Source of the DNA: Lentzea aerocolonigenes
GTDB taxonomy: Bacteria > Actinomycetota > Actinomycetes > Mycobacteriales > Pseudonocardiaceae
Length of the DNA stretch: 23,245 bases
Direction: 5' to 3'
NCBI RefSeq assembly: GCF_000955955.1
Contig: NZ_JYJG01000131.1
Location: 1-23,245 of the forward strand
Shown: positions 1 through 7,632 of the stretch, one piece after another
Position numbering within the stretch: the first letter of the stretch is position 1
Layout of the letters: the number at the start of each line of letters is the position of its first letter
Translations under genes and position numbers: made by a program
The notes under the pieces: generated by a model
Database searches by the model: none
Seen by the model: the letters and a program-made list of their open reading frames with translations, nothing else
Told to the model about the DNA's origin: nothing

Positions 1-24
1 CGCTACCAACTGCGCTACATCCGC
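1..24 (-). tRNA. Partial tRNA gene (5' part), probably tRNA-Gly
   Basis: Read on the minus strand, the first 24 bases start with GCGGATG (acceptor arm), continue with TA and a D-stem GCGC, then the D-loop AGTTGGTA. This is the normal 5' part of a tRNA. The anticodon and 3' half lie outside the window. The same 5' sequence is typical of actinobacterial tRNA-Gly(GCC), so glycine is my best guess, but the identity cannot be proven here. Confidence 0.75.
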
Positions 25-56
25 ACTGCCTTACGGGAAAGAACTATACAACAGGG

Positions 57-506
57 TCAGACGGCGTCTCGACCGGGGGGTTGCAAACCCGCCAACAGCT
101 GATCTACCTCGTCCAACTGTTCTTTGGGCCAGCGCCACTCCCACAGCGCCCTGACCTTGGGCAGCACGTCGACCGGCAACCAGGCGGCGACTTCCTCGCG
201 GAGGTCCCAGTCGTCGAACACGTGCTCGTAGAAACTGATCAACGCCGCGTTCTCCAGGAACTGCTCCTGCTGGTGGAAGCACCAGTGCGCGAACCCGTAC
301 GCGCGCCGCAGCACGTCGTCGTCCTGCTCGCGGTGCGCCTCGGCGGCCAGCTGGGAGAGCTCGGAGAAGAAGACGTGGCAGGACCACTCCTCGGTCATGG
401 CGACAGCACGAAGTTCCGGCACGAGGGCCGAAGCGCGTTCCCGCCAGTCCACCACGGGCGTGACGATAGTCGCTGGATCTTCTTCGGCCGACGGGCCGAC
501 GCCCAC
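57..506 (-). CDS. Small acidic uncharacterised protein (possibly DUF7674-like)
   Basis: I do not recognise a function. From the GTG at 506 the product is 149 residues, soluble, acidic and rich in Trp and aromatic residues (FAHWCFHQQEQF, ISFYEHVFDDW, LPKVRALWEWRWPKEQL). It has no signal peptide or membrane helix. The helical, Trp-rich pattern recalls a small actinobacterial family of unknown function (DUF7674), but this is from memory. The start is uncertain. The frame stays open upstream to 743, but that part is Arg/Pro-rich and opposes the sigma gene, so it is probably not coding. GTG at 506 has no clear ribosome binding site, and an internal ATG lies at 398. The gene is divergent from the sigma factor gene at 629, and the two share about 120 bases of promoter space. 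Confidence 0.6.
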   Translation of the reverse strand: MGVGPSAEEDPATIVTPVVDWRERASALVPELRAVAMTEEWSCHVFFSELSQLAAEAHREQDDDVLRRAYGFAHWCFHQQEQFLENAALISFYEHVFDDWDLREEVAAWLPVDVLPKVRALWEWRWPKEQLDEVDQLLAGLQPPGRDAV

Positions 507-628
507 CTGTGACCGTCTCGTCACCGAATGCGTTGCGCTGATCAGCCCACGACTATCGGATGGTCTTGTATATCGACCTGTTCTCATCCAGGAGCAGTTC
601 TGGCCCCTTGTGGCATGTTGAACCTGTG

Positions 629-1939
629 ATGGTCGACGAGAACGAGGTCGACCGGGACCTGCTCGCCAGGGTGCGCGAGGGAGACGACTCGGCCTACGGC
701 GAACTGTTCTCCCGGCACGCGGACGCGATCCGCCGTTTCTCACTCAGGCACGTCCGCGAGGCGGCCGAAGCTGACGACCTCACCGCCGAGGCGTTCTTCC
801 GGATGCTGCAGGCGATCAGGCGCGGAAGTGGTCCTACCGACCACGTGCGCACCTACCTGCTGACGGTCGCGCGGCGCGTTGCGTGGGAGTGGAGCGGTCG
901 CCGGCGTGATGTCCCGGTGGAGGACGAGGAACTGGGCCGCCGCGTGGAGCCCGTGGGCGACAACGCGAACCGCCGCGCCGAGCACAACCTGATCACCAGA
1001 GCCTTCTCGAGCCTGCCGGAACGGTGGCGGGTCGTGCTGTGGCGCGTCGAGGTGGAGGGCGAGCGCCCCGCCTCCGTGGCACCGCACTTCGGTCTCTCGC
1101 CGAACGCCATGTCGGCGTTGGCCCGCCGCGCGCGGGAAGGCCTGCGTGCGGCGTACCTGCAGGCGCACCTCGCTGCCGACGACGGGCGTTCGTCGTGCGC
1201 GGCGATCCGGTCGAAGCTCGGCACCTACACCGCCGGCGGGGTCCAGGGCGTCGAGGAACGCCGGATCCGCGCCCACCTCGACACGTGTTCTTCCTGCTCA
1301 CAGCTCTACATCGAGCTGAACGAGGTCTGCGCGGCCCTGCGCGCCAACTCGGCGTTCCTGATCGTGCCGTCCACGCTCGGGTTCGCGTTCGCCGGGAAGA
1401 TGCTGATCAGCAAGGCGAAGATGGCCGTCGTGGCGGCGGGTGTGGCCACGATCGGCCTGTTCGGGACGATGGCCGCGGTGTTCAACGGCGGTCCAGGTGC
1501 GGCCGTGTTGCAGCCGGACCAGCACCCGGTGATCGCCATGAGCACGCCGGGTTCCAGCTCGGGCCGCAGCCAGGAGATCGTGGCCGCGCCCGCACCGGAG
1601 GCACAGCAGGAGCAGGTGCGGCCGCAGCCGCAGCAGAACGTCGTCAACCCCGGTGGGGCGCCGAAGCAGGAGACCGTGCGCCAGACGACGTCCAACCCGC
1701 CCCCGCCCGTCTCGGAGCGCAAGGACCCGCCGACCGAGCGCGCGTTGCCGGTCGTGCAGTCGTCGTCCTCGAACGCGGTGATCACCTCGGTGTCCACCAC
1801 GGCCGCGCGGGGCATCAGGTCGCTGGACACGCCGCCCTCGTCGTCCGAGCCGGTCTACCCGCCTCCGGACCCGTGCTCGTCCCCGCAGACCACGACCACG
1901 ACGATCACGCTCTACCCGAAGGCGCCCGCCGAAGACTGA
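629..1939 (+). CDS. ECF-type sigma factor fused to zinc-binding anti-sigma-like domain and membrane anchor
   Basis: A transcription initiation factor with a built-in membrane tether, 436 residues from ATG 629. Residues about 11-85 are sigma-70 region 2 (YGELFSRHADAIRRF, then DDLTAEAFFRML). Residues about 125-175 are region 4 (SLPERWRVVLWR and a helix-turn-helix, GLSPNAMSALARRAREGLR). Residues 190-235 carry C190 and H216-x3-C220-x2-C223, the HxxxCxxC signature of zinc-binding anti-sigma domains. A single hydrophobic helix follows at about 265-285, then some 150 residues of Pro/Ser/Thr/Gln-rich, probably extracytoplasmic tail without a domain I recognise. Sigma factors with such C-terminal extensions are known in actinobacteria. 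The inference is that the zinc domain holds the sigma part at the membrane until a signal arrives. A GTG lies directly before the ATG, at 626. No strong ribosome binding site is visible, so the mRNA may be leaderless. Confidence 0.85.
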   Translation: MVDENEVDRDLLARVREGDDSAYGELFSRHADAIRRFSLRHVREAAEADDLTAEAFFRMLQAIRRGSGPTDHVRTYLLTVARRVAWEWSGRRRDVPVEDEELGRRVEPVGDNANRRAEHNLITRAFSSLPERWRVVLWRVEVEGERPASVAPHFGLSPNAMSALARRAREGLRAAYLQAHLAADDGRSSCAAIRSKLGTYTAGGVQGVEERRIRAHLDTCSSCSQLYIELNEVCAALRANSAFLIVPSTLGFAFAGKMLISKAKMAVVAAGVATIGLFGTMAAVFNGGPGAAVLQPDQHPVIAMSTPGSSSGRSQEIVAAPAPEAQQEQVRPQPQQNVVNPGGAPKQETVRQTTSNPPPPVSERKDPPTERALPVVQSSSSNAVITSVSTTAARGIRSLDTPPSSSEPVYPPPDPCSSPQTTTTTITLYPKAPAED

Positions 1940-2033
1940 CGGTGACGATCAAGGTAGGGCGAGTTCACCCACAAGGCTCTCCCCGCGTTGGGTACGGTTT
2001 GACCAGAACCGACCGAGCGTGGGAGACGGGTTT

Positions 2034-2471
2034 ATGACGCGGCTGGTGCGCGGTGCCGATGGGCGGATGTGGACGGTCCACAGCCGCATCGAGTGGCGCA
2101 ACCCGGAGGTGTCCGACGACTTCGAGCACGACGTCAGCGGTGGCATCCTGCCGGGGATAATGATGGCCGGGATGCTCGTGGTGATGACGGTGGTGCTCAT
2201 CGCGTGGACGCCGGAGCAGGTCGTCGTGCCCGCGTGGCTGATCCTCGCGCTGATCTTCCTGTTCGCGTTCTTCCCGGTCCGCTGGGCGCTGCGCAGGCCG
2301 CACACGCTGGTCGCGGAGAGCAAGGCCACGGCCGACGAACTGCCGCCCGAGCGGTGGATCGGGTCGGTCCGCGGTCCTCTCGCGGTGCGCCAGGAGGCGT
2401 CGCGCGTGGCTCGCACGATCGAGATGCACTCGCTGCCGGACGTCGAGGGCCCGCTGCAACCCGTCGACTGA
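2034..2471 (+). CDS. Two-helix membrane protein of unknown function
   Basis: 145 residues from ATG 2034. This start is favoured by GGGAG at about 2020-2024, and an in-frame GTG at 2019 is the alternative. The N-terminal part is hydrophilic (LVRGADGRMWTVHSRIEWRN). Two adjacent hydrophobic segments follow (GIMMAGMLVVMTVVLIAW and WLILALIFLFAFFPVRWAL), separated by only a few residues, so the termini should both be cytoplasmic. The C-terminal 45 residues are charged (SVRGPLAVRQEASRVARTIE). It ends 15 bases before the DNA glycosylase gene and is probably cotranscribed with it. No function can be assigned. Confidence 0.75.
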   Translation: MTRLVRGADGRMWTVHSRIEWRNPEVSDDFEHDVSGGILPGIMMAGMLVVMTVVLIAWTPEQVVVPAWLILALIFLFAFFPVRWALRRPHTLVAESKATADELPPERWIGSVRGPLAVRQEASRVARTIEMHSLPDVEGPLQPVD

Positions 2472-2486
2472 TGCGACACTGGACCG

Positions 2487-3353
2487 GTGCCCGAGCTACC
2501 TGAGGTAGAAGCACTGGTCCACCACCTGCGTGAGAACGCGGTGGGCCGAACCGTGCACCGCGTCGACGTGGCGTCACTGCAGGTGCTCAAGACGTTCGAC
2601 CCGCCGTGGACCGCGCTGCACGGCCAGGAGGTCGTGGCGGCGCACCGGCACGGCAAGCACCTGGACCTGGAAGTCGCGGACGGCCTCCACCTGGTCGTCC
2701 ACCTCGCTCGGGCCGGCTGGCTGCGCTGGGCCGACACCATGTCCGCGCCGCCGCCCAAGCAGGGCCGTGGTCCGCTGGCGTTGCGCGTGCACCTCGGCCC
2801 GCCCGGTCAGGGGCCGGGGTTCGACCTGACGGAAGCCGGCACGAAGAAGGGGCTCGCGGCCTGGATCGTGCGCGACCCTAAGACCATCCCGAGCATCGCG
2901 CGGCTGGGCCCGGACGCGCTCGGGATCACCCGCACACAGCTCGAGGACCTGCTGCGCGGACGCACCGAGCGGTTGAAGACGGCGTTGACGGACCAGTCGC
3001 TGATCGCGGGCATCGGCAACGCGTACTCCGACGAGATCATGCACATGGCCCGGCTCTCGCCGTATGCGACCACGGGCAAGTTGAACGACGAACAGCTCGA
3101 TCACCTGCACGAGGCGATGCTCAGCACGCTGACCGATGCCGTCGCACGGTCTGTTGGACAGGACGCGGCTCGGCTCAAGGGTGAGAAGCGGTCGGGGTTG
3201 CGGGTGCACGCGCGCACCGGGCTGCCCTGTCCCGTGTGCGGTGACACGGTTCGTGAGGTGTCGTTCGCGGACAAGGCGTTCCAGTACTGCCCGACGTGTC
3301 AGACCGGTGGCAAGCCGCTGGCCGACCGCCGGTTGTCGCGCCTGCTCAAGTGA
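2487..3353 (+). CDS. Fpg/Nei family DNA glycosylase (AP lyase)
   Basis: A base-excision repair enzyme of the formamidopyrimidine-DNA glycosylase/endonuclease VIII family. It should remove oxidised bases and cut the abasic site by beta,delta-elimination. The GTG start is followed by PELPEVE, which places the catalytic Pro2 and Glu3 right after the processed Met. The beta-hairpin lysine region is present as HRHGKHLDLEV near residue 57. The helix-two-turn-helix contains DQSLIAGIGNAYSDEI. The C-terminal zinc finger is C-P-V-C ... Y-C-P-T-C. The 288-residue length fits the family. In the finger loop, the position that in E. coli Fpg is the DNA-contacting Arg (QRATFYC) is Lys here (DKAFQYC). It is the second gene of a likely pair with the membrane protein at 2034 and converges on lutC with a few bases of overlap. 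I cannot decide between Fpg and Nei substrate preference. Confidence 0.9.
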   Translation: MPELPEVEALVHHLRENAVGRTVHRVDVASLQVLKTFDPPWTALHGQEVVAAHRHGKHLDLEVADGLHLVVHLARAGWLRWADTMSAPPPKQGRGPLALRVHLGPPGQGPGFDLTEAGTKKGLAAWIVRDPKTIPSIARLGPDALGITRTQLEDLLRGRTERLKTALTDQSLIAGIGNAYSDEIMHMARLSPYATTGKLNDEQLDHLHEAMLSTLTDAVARSVGQDAARLKGEKRSGLRVHARTGLPCPVCGDTVREVSFADKAFQYCPTCQTGGKPLADRRLSRLLK

Positions 3354-3924
3354 CGATCAGGACCTCCAGGGCGCGAGGGCCGTGGACGCCCTCCACCCGG
3401 TTGAGCTCGATGTCGCTCGTCGCCGACGGTCCGCTGATGAACGTCAACGGCCTCGTGGGCTCCAGTCGTTGCAACGCTTCCGGCACCGACGCCGCGATCT
3501 GGTCCGCGCGCACCACGCACAGGTGGTAGTCGGGGAGCAGGGTGAGCGCCCTGCGACCCTGTGCCTCACCACCGTCGAGGACGATCGTGCCGGTGTCCGC
3601 GATCGCGACCGCGCAGCCGGTCAGCACGCCGTCCGCCTGGTCCAGCTCCTCGATCGTCAACGGCTCGTGCAACCACGTGACGCCGTCGATCAGCCACTCC
3701 GGCGGAACGTCCTGTGGAGCAACGATTCGCTTGCCCTGGAGACGTTGCAGCGCTTCGGGCACGTCGTTGACGGCGTGCACGATCGCGCGGTAGTCGGCGA
3801 CCCGTTCGGCGAACAGCTCGACGCCACCTTCGCCCGTCCGGTTGTAGCCGCGGACTGTCTCCGGCGTTGCAGGCAGCTTCGCGTTGCGGATGCGCTGGAG
3901 GATCTCTTCTTTCGCGCTAGCCAC
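3346..3924 (-). CDS. lutC: Lactate utilisation protein C (LUD domain)
   Basis: 192 residues, third gene of a lutABC operon. LutC is one of three proteins that together oxidise L-lactate to pyruvate in bacteria lacking other lactate dehydrogenases. The LUD-domain core is visible in the second half: LTIEELDQADGVLTGCAVAIADTGTIVL, then LTLLPDYHLCVVRADQI and PLTFISGPSATSDIEL. The N-terminus is a helix (AKEEILQRIRNAK) typical of LutC. The GTG start at 3924 is preceded by GGAGGAAG and overlaps the lutB stop by 8 bases, so translation should be coupled. Its 3' end overlaps the end of the DNA glycosylase gene on the other strand, and there is no room for a separate terminator between them. Confidence 0.9.
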   Translation of the reverse strand: MASAKEEILQRIRNAKLPATPETVRGYNRTGEGGVELFAERVADYRAIVHAVNDVPEALQRLQGKRIVAPQDVPPEWLIDGVTWLHEPLTIEELDQADGVLTGCAVAIADTGTIVLDGGEAQGRRALTLLPDYHLCVVRADQIAASVPEALQRLEPTRPLTFISGPSATSDIELNRVEGVHGPRALEVLIVT

Positions 3925-5335
3925 GGTTCTTCCTCCACCACGTGCGGAACGACTCGGCCGGCGGGGCGGGCACGTCGCGTGAGGACGTCCACTTCGACCC
4001 CGGCCAGGGCAGGGACGTGATCTTGCCGTCCTTGGCCAGGAAACGGGCCAGAGAACCGGCTTTCTGCGCTTTCTCGTACCGCGAGGCCGACGCGAACATC
4101 CACGCGGCGGCGGCCATCGCCACCGACTCCGCCGTGCGCCCCTTGGCTTCCACGACCTCGGCGCGCAGGTGCGTGAGGACCGACGGGATGTCGATGCGCA
4201 CCGGGCAGACCTCGAAGCACGCGCCGCAAAGTGAAGAGGCGTAAGGAAGTGATGCTGCCAGCGGGTCGTGCATGTCGCCGACCAGTTGCGGCGTCAGGAT
4301 CGCGCCGATCGGGCCGGGGTAGACCGAGCCGTACGACTGGCCGCCGGTGCGTTCGTAGACCGGGCAGACGTTGAGGCACGCCGAGCACCGGATGCACCGG
4401 AGTGCTTGGCGCCCAACGGAATCCTCCAGCGTCGCGGTGCGGCCGTTGTCGATCAGCACGAGGTGGAACTTCTGCGGGCCGTCGCCAGGGGTCACGCCGG
4501 TCCACACGCTCGTGTACGGGTTCATCCGTTCCGCGGTGGACGAGCGGGGCAGCAGCTGCAGGAAGACCTCGAGGTCCTGCCACGTCGGCACGAGCTTCTC
4601 GATGCCCATGACGGTGATCAGGGTGTCCGGCAGCGTCAGGCACATCCGGCCGTTGCCCTCGGACTCCAGCACGACGATCGACCCGGTGTCGGCGACGGCG
4701 AAGTTCGCGCCGGAGATGGCGACCTTGGTGGTGAGGAACTTCTCGCGCAGGTAGACGCGCGCCGCCTCGGCGAGGTCCGCCGGTTCGTCGCTGACCTCAA
4801 CCCCCATGCGGCGCTGGAAGATCTCGCGGATCTCCGAGCGGTTGCGGTGGATCGCGGGCACCAGGATGTGCGACGGACGGTCGTCGCCGAGCTGCACGAT
4901 CAGTTCGGCGAGGTCGGTCTCGATCGCGTGCACGCCACCGGCTTCGAGGGCTTCGTTGAGCCCGATCTCGGCGGTGGCCATGGACTTGACCTTGACGACC
5001 TCCTGCGCGTTCTCGGCCCGGCACAGGTCGAGCACGATCCGGTTTGCCTCTTCGGCGTCGCGTGCCCAGTGGACGACGCCGCCGCGTGCTGTGACCGACT
5101 CCTCGAGCTGGAGCAGGAGCGTGTCGAGGCGCGCCAGGACGTCGTCCTTGATCTGCTCGCCGGCGACCCTGAGCATTTCCCAGTCGGTCATCTCGGCGAC
5201 GGCTGCCGCCCTGCGCCCGCGGATGGTCCCGGTCGCCTTGCGCAGGTTCTGCCGCAGCTGGGTGTCGTTCAAAGCCGCTTTCGCCGCTTTGGGGAACGTC
5301 GGGCTGCCCAGCCAGGTCACGGGGTTGCGCGCCAC
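3917..5335 (-). CDS. lutB: Lactate utilisation iron-sulfur protein B
   Basis: 472 residues. This is the electron-transferring subunit of the LutABC lactate oxidation system. The N-terminal two thirds is a LUD-type domain (VAISGANFAVADTGSIVVLESEGNGR; ILVPAIHRNRSEIREIF). Residues 314-324 give the ferredoxin motif CIRCSACLNVCP (C314, C317, C320, C324). Residues 370-377 give a second cluster motif, CGACFEVCP, as usual for this family, so two [4Fe-4S] clusters are expected. A C-terminal extension (VTHLRAEV onwards) with KRSS-free, Trp-rich end follows. The GTG start at 5335 has an ideal AGGAGG four to five bases upstream. It overlaps the end of lutA by 19 bases. Protein length and gene order A-B-C match the Bacillus system, where L-lactate is the substrate. 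Confidence 0.92.
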   Translation of the reverse strand: MARNPVTWLGSPTFPKAAKAALNDTQLRQNLRKATGTIRGRRAAAVAEMTDWEMLRVAGEQIKDDVLARLDTLLLQLEESVTARGGVVHWARDAEEANRIVLDLCRAENAQEVVKVKSMATAEIGLNEALEAGGVHAIETDLAELIVQLGDDRPSHILVPAIHRNRSEIREIFQRRMGVEVSDEPADLAEAARVYLREKFLTTKVAISGANFAVADTGSIVVLESEGNGRMCLTLPDTLITVMGIEKLVPTWQDLEVFLQLLPRSSTAERMNPYTSVWTGVTPGDGPQKFHLVLIDNGRTATLEDSVGRQALRCIRCSACLNVCPVYERTGGQSYGSVYPGPIGAILTPQLVGDMHDPLAASLPYASSLCGACFEVCPVRIDIPSVLTHLRAEVVEAKGRTAESVAMAAAAWMFASASRYEKAQKAGSLARFLAKDGKITSLPWPGSKWTSSRDVPAPPAESFRTWWRKNRG

Positions 5336-6030
5336 GGGTCCTCCTCGGTCGAAGCCAGGATCTCGGCCAGGTGCACCGGCCGGACGCCCGCGCGCAACCG
5401 CGACAGGCCACCACCGATGTGCATGAGGCAGGAGTTGTCACCGGCGGACAGCACTTCCGCGCCGGTGTCGAGCACGCACCGCATCTTGTCCGCGAGCATC
5501 GCCGTGGACGTCTCGGCGTTCTTCACCGCGAACGTGCCGCCGAAGCCGCAGCACTGCGTCGAGTCCGGCAGTTCCACCAGATCGAGTCCCTTGACCGCCC
5601 TGAGCAGCGCCATCGGCTTGTCCCCGACGCCCAACATGCGCAGCGAGTGACAGGTGGGGTGGTAGGTGACCCGGTGGGGGAACCACGCGCCCACGTCCGT
5701 CACGCCCAGCACATCCACGAGGAACTCGGCGAGCTCGAACGTGCGCGGCGGAGACTCACCCAGCGTGGGATGGATCTCCCGGACCATGCCCGCGCATGAC
5801 CCGGATGGCGCAACCACGTAGTCGTAGCCGCTGAAGACCTCGGTGTACTTACGCGCCAACGGCTTGGAATGCTCCCGATAGCCGGTGTTGAAGTGCATCT
5901 GCCCGCAGCACGTCTGGTCGAGCGGGAACTCCACCGAACAGCCGAGCCGTTCCAGCAGACGAACCACAGCACGTGCCGTCGACGGGAAGAACGTGTCGGT
6001 CAGGCAGGTCGCGAACAGGGCCACTCTCAC
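5317..6030 (-). CDS. lutA: Lactate utilisation protein A (cysteine-rich CCG domains)
   Basis: 237 residues from the GTG at 6030 (RVALFATCLTDTFFPSTARA). Two CCG cysteine-rich domains are visible: TCCGQMHFNTGYREHSKPLA in the first half and QCCGFGGTFAVKN in the second. These are the signatures that bind an Fe-S cofactor in LutA/GlpC/HdrB-type proteins. It is the first gene of lutABC and is expected to act with LutB and LutC in lactate oxidation. A GTG two codons earlier (6036) is an alternative start. The purine-rich GGGGAGAGGG at about 6038-6047 fits 6030 slightly better by spacing. The operon is divergent from the sensor kinase gene at 6136. Confidence 0.9.
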   Translation of the reverse strand: MRVALFATCLTDTFFPSTARAVVRLLERLGCSVEFPLDQTCCGQMHFNTGYREHSKPLARKYTEVFSGYDYVVAPSGSCAGMVREIHPTLGESPPRTFELAEFLVDVLGVTDVGAWFPHRVTYHPTCHSLRMLGVGDKPMALLRAVKGLDLVELPDSTQCCGFGGTFAVKNAETSTAMLADKMRCVLDTGAEVLSAGDNSCLMHIGGGLSRLRAGVRPVHLAEILASTEEDPWRATP

Positions 6031-6072
6031 GCGCACACCCTCTCCCCAAATTCATCGGATGTCTACCCGGAT

Positions 6073-6094
6073 CGGTGGACCGTACGGGGGTACG
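6073..6094. promoter_or_regulatory. Two adjacent inverted repeats in the lutA / kinase divergent promoter region
   Basis: CGGTGGACCG (6073-6082, arms CGGT/ACCG) directly joins CGTAC-GGGG-GTACG (6081-6094). They sit midway between the divergent lutABC operon and the kinase gene, where an operator would be expected. The first half resembles, but does not match, FadR/LldR-type sites, which have a three-base centre. The regulator is unknown. Confidence 0.35.
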
Positions 6095-6135
6095 CCGGGC
6101 GCGCCTCTTGCTATAGGGGTGCCCCACAGCACAGC

Positions 6136-7398
6136 ATGTGCAGCGTGGGCGACCTGTTGACCGAGCGCGCTGTGCTCGGCGTCATCGCGACCCTGGCCGT
6201 TCTGGGCCTCTTCGTGATGCTGTGCCGCGCTCGACGAGTCAGCACCTCCGTCGAGGATGCTGTGATGGACATGCTCGACCGCATGTCCAGGGCGTCGAGC
6301 GACCTCCGCGCGGGCTTGACGGAGGAGGCGGCGAACAAGGCCACACCCCACCTGCGCGAGATGCTGCGGTGCGTCGCGGTCGCCATCACCGACGAAGAGG
6401 GCACCGTCCTGTCGTGGGACGGCGGCGCGAACGACCACTACGAGTACCTCCGCGACACGGTCGCCCGTGCCATCAACAACTGCCACAAGGAACACGTCGA
6501 CCACCGCAAGCTCGGCTGCGAGCTGCAAGGTCCGTGCTCCCTGCACAGCGTTGTCGTGGTCCCGCTCGTTGTCGAGGGCGACGTGGCCGGCACTCTGATC
6601 GTGGTGTCGGGTGTTGCCTCAAAGCGCCAGATCCGGATGGCCGAGGAGACGGCCCGCTTCGTGTCGACCCAGCTGGAGCTGGAGGTCGTCCAGAAGCAAC
6701 GGCAGGCGCTGGCCCAGGCCGAGGTGAAGGCGCTGCGCGCCCAGATCTCGCCGCACTTCGTCTACAACGCCCTGAACACCATCTCGTCGTTGATCCGCAC
6801 GGACCCCGCGCACGCCCGCGAGCTGCTGCAGGAGTTCGCCGAGTTCACGCGCTACTCGTTCCGCACCGACGGCTTGTTCACGACCCTTGCCGATGAGTTG
6901 ACCAACATTCACAGGTACCTGACCATCGAACAGGCCCGGTACGGATCCCGGTTGAACGTCCGGTTGCGCATCGCTCCCGAGGTGCTGCAGGTCGTGCTGC
7001 CGTTCTTGGTGTTGCAGCCGCTGGTCGAGAACGCGGTGCGCCACGGTCTGGCCAAGAAGCCCGGTGGCGGCATGCTCACGATCACCGCCGAGGACAACGG
7101 CAACGAGGCGCTGATCAGCGTCGAGGACGACGGCGTCGGCATGGACCCGGACCGCCTGGACGACATCAAGGATGCCCACCAGACCGGCGCGCACGTGGGC
7201 ATCGGCAACATCAACGACCGCATGCGCACGGTGTTCGGCGCCGAGTACGCCCTGGTCGTGGAGACGGCGCCCAACGCGGGCACCAAGGTCATCCTGAAGG
7301 TGCCGAAGTTCGCGCGGAACGTGCTGCCGAACCTGAACATCGGCTCGCAGATGACGGACGAGCCGATGACGAACGAGCAGCCGGTCGTCCGCGCCTGA
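6136..7398 (+). CDS. LytS/BtsS-type sensor histidine kinase
   Basis: 420 residues. This is the membrane sensor of a two-component system whose regulator is encoded at 8837. It has one hydrophobic helix at about residues 10-30 and a linker helix. A GAF-like domain at about 70-185 contains LGCELQGPCSLHSVVVVPL, the two-cysteine (C128, C134) motif followed by VVPL seen in LytS/BtsS GAF domains. A His-kinase domain has the phosphoacceptor H207 in AQISPHFVYNALNTI. A C-terminal ATPase has N-box PLVENAVRHGL and G-box DDGVGMD. The usual five-helix LytS input domain is absent, so sensing probably occurs in the cytoplasmic GAF domain. In relatives such as E. coli BtsS the ligand is pyruvate, and the neighbours here (lutABC, two symporters) fit that. 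The start is chosen at ATG 6136. A GTG at 6145 is possible, and no strong ribosome binding site decides between them. Confidence 0.9.
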   Translation: MCSVGDLLTERAVLGVIATLAVLGLFVMLCRARRVSTSVEDAVMDMLDRMSRASSDLRAGLTEEAANKATPHLREMLRCVAVAITDEEGTVLSWDGGANDHYEYLRDTVARAINNCHKEHVDHRKLGCELQGPCSLHSVVVVPLVVEGDVAGTLIVVSGVASKRQIRMAEETARFVSTQLELEVVQKQRQALAQAEVKALRAQISPHFVYNALNTISSLIRTDPAHARELLQEFAEFTRYSFRTDGLFTTLADELTNIHRYLTIEQARYGSRLNVRLRIAPEVLQVVLPFLVLQPLVENAVRHGLAKKPGGGMLTITAEDNGNEALISVEDDGVGMDPDRLDDIKDAHQTGAHVGIGNINDRMRTVFGAEYALVVETAPNAGTKVILKVPKFARNVLPNLNIGSQMTDEPMTNEQPVVRA

Positions 7399-7538
7399 GA
7401 CATCCCCGGAACGGGTCGGAAAGTTGCACGCTCAATCATGCTCAACCCAGGCGCGGATCGTGCCGATTGTGGTGTTGACCAATGAACAGCCGGCACTCCC
7501 GATGGTCGAGGCCGGCCGCGAGTTAAGGGCAACATCAA

Positions 7539-7619
7539 TTGCAGGAACAACAAGCACCCGAGCGCGTCCGCGTCTGCATCAAGTGCACTGCAAAGGGCTT
7601 CAACAGCTGCAAGTGCTGA
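7539..7619 (+). CDS. Possible tiny Cys-rich peptide (26 residues)
   Basis: A short frame starting at TTG 7539 and ending at TGA 7617-7619. It encodes QEQQAPERVRVCIKC and ends FNSCKC. The four cysteines fall as C-x2-C-x7-C-x-C in the last 14 residues, a pattern suited to metal binding. TAAGGG lies about ten bases upstream as a possible ribosome binding site, and its TAA ends a 14-codon frame that begins at ATG 7482. It lies in the otherwise empty 234 bases between the kinase gene and the convergent small membrane protein gene. I recognise no family, and a chance frame is quite possible. Confidence 0.3.
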   Translation: MQEQQAPERVRVCIKCTAKGFNSCKC

Positions 7620-7632
7620 TCAGCACCGCAGG

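Noticed and set aside
4268..5650. 460-codon open frame on the plus strand
   Set aside because: Antisense of lutB and lutA, whose Fe-S and CCG motifs are unambiguous. Composition is that of a shadow frame.
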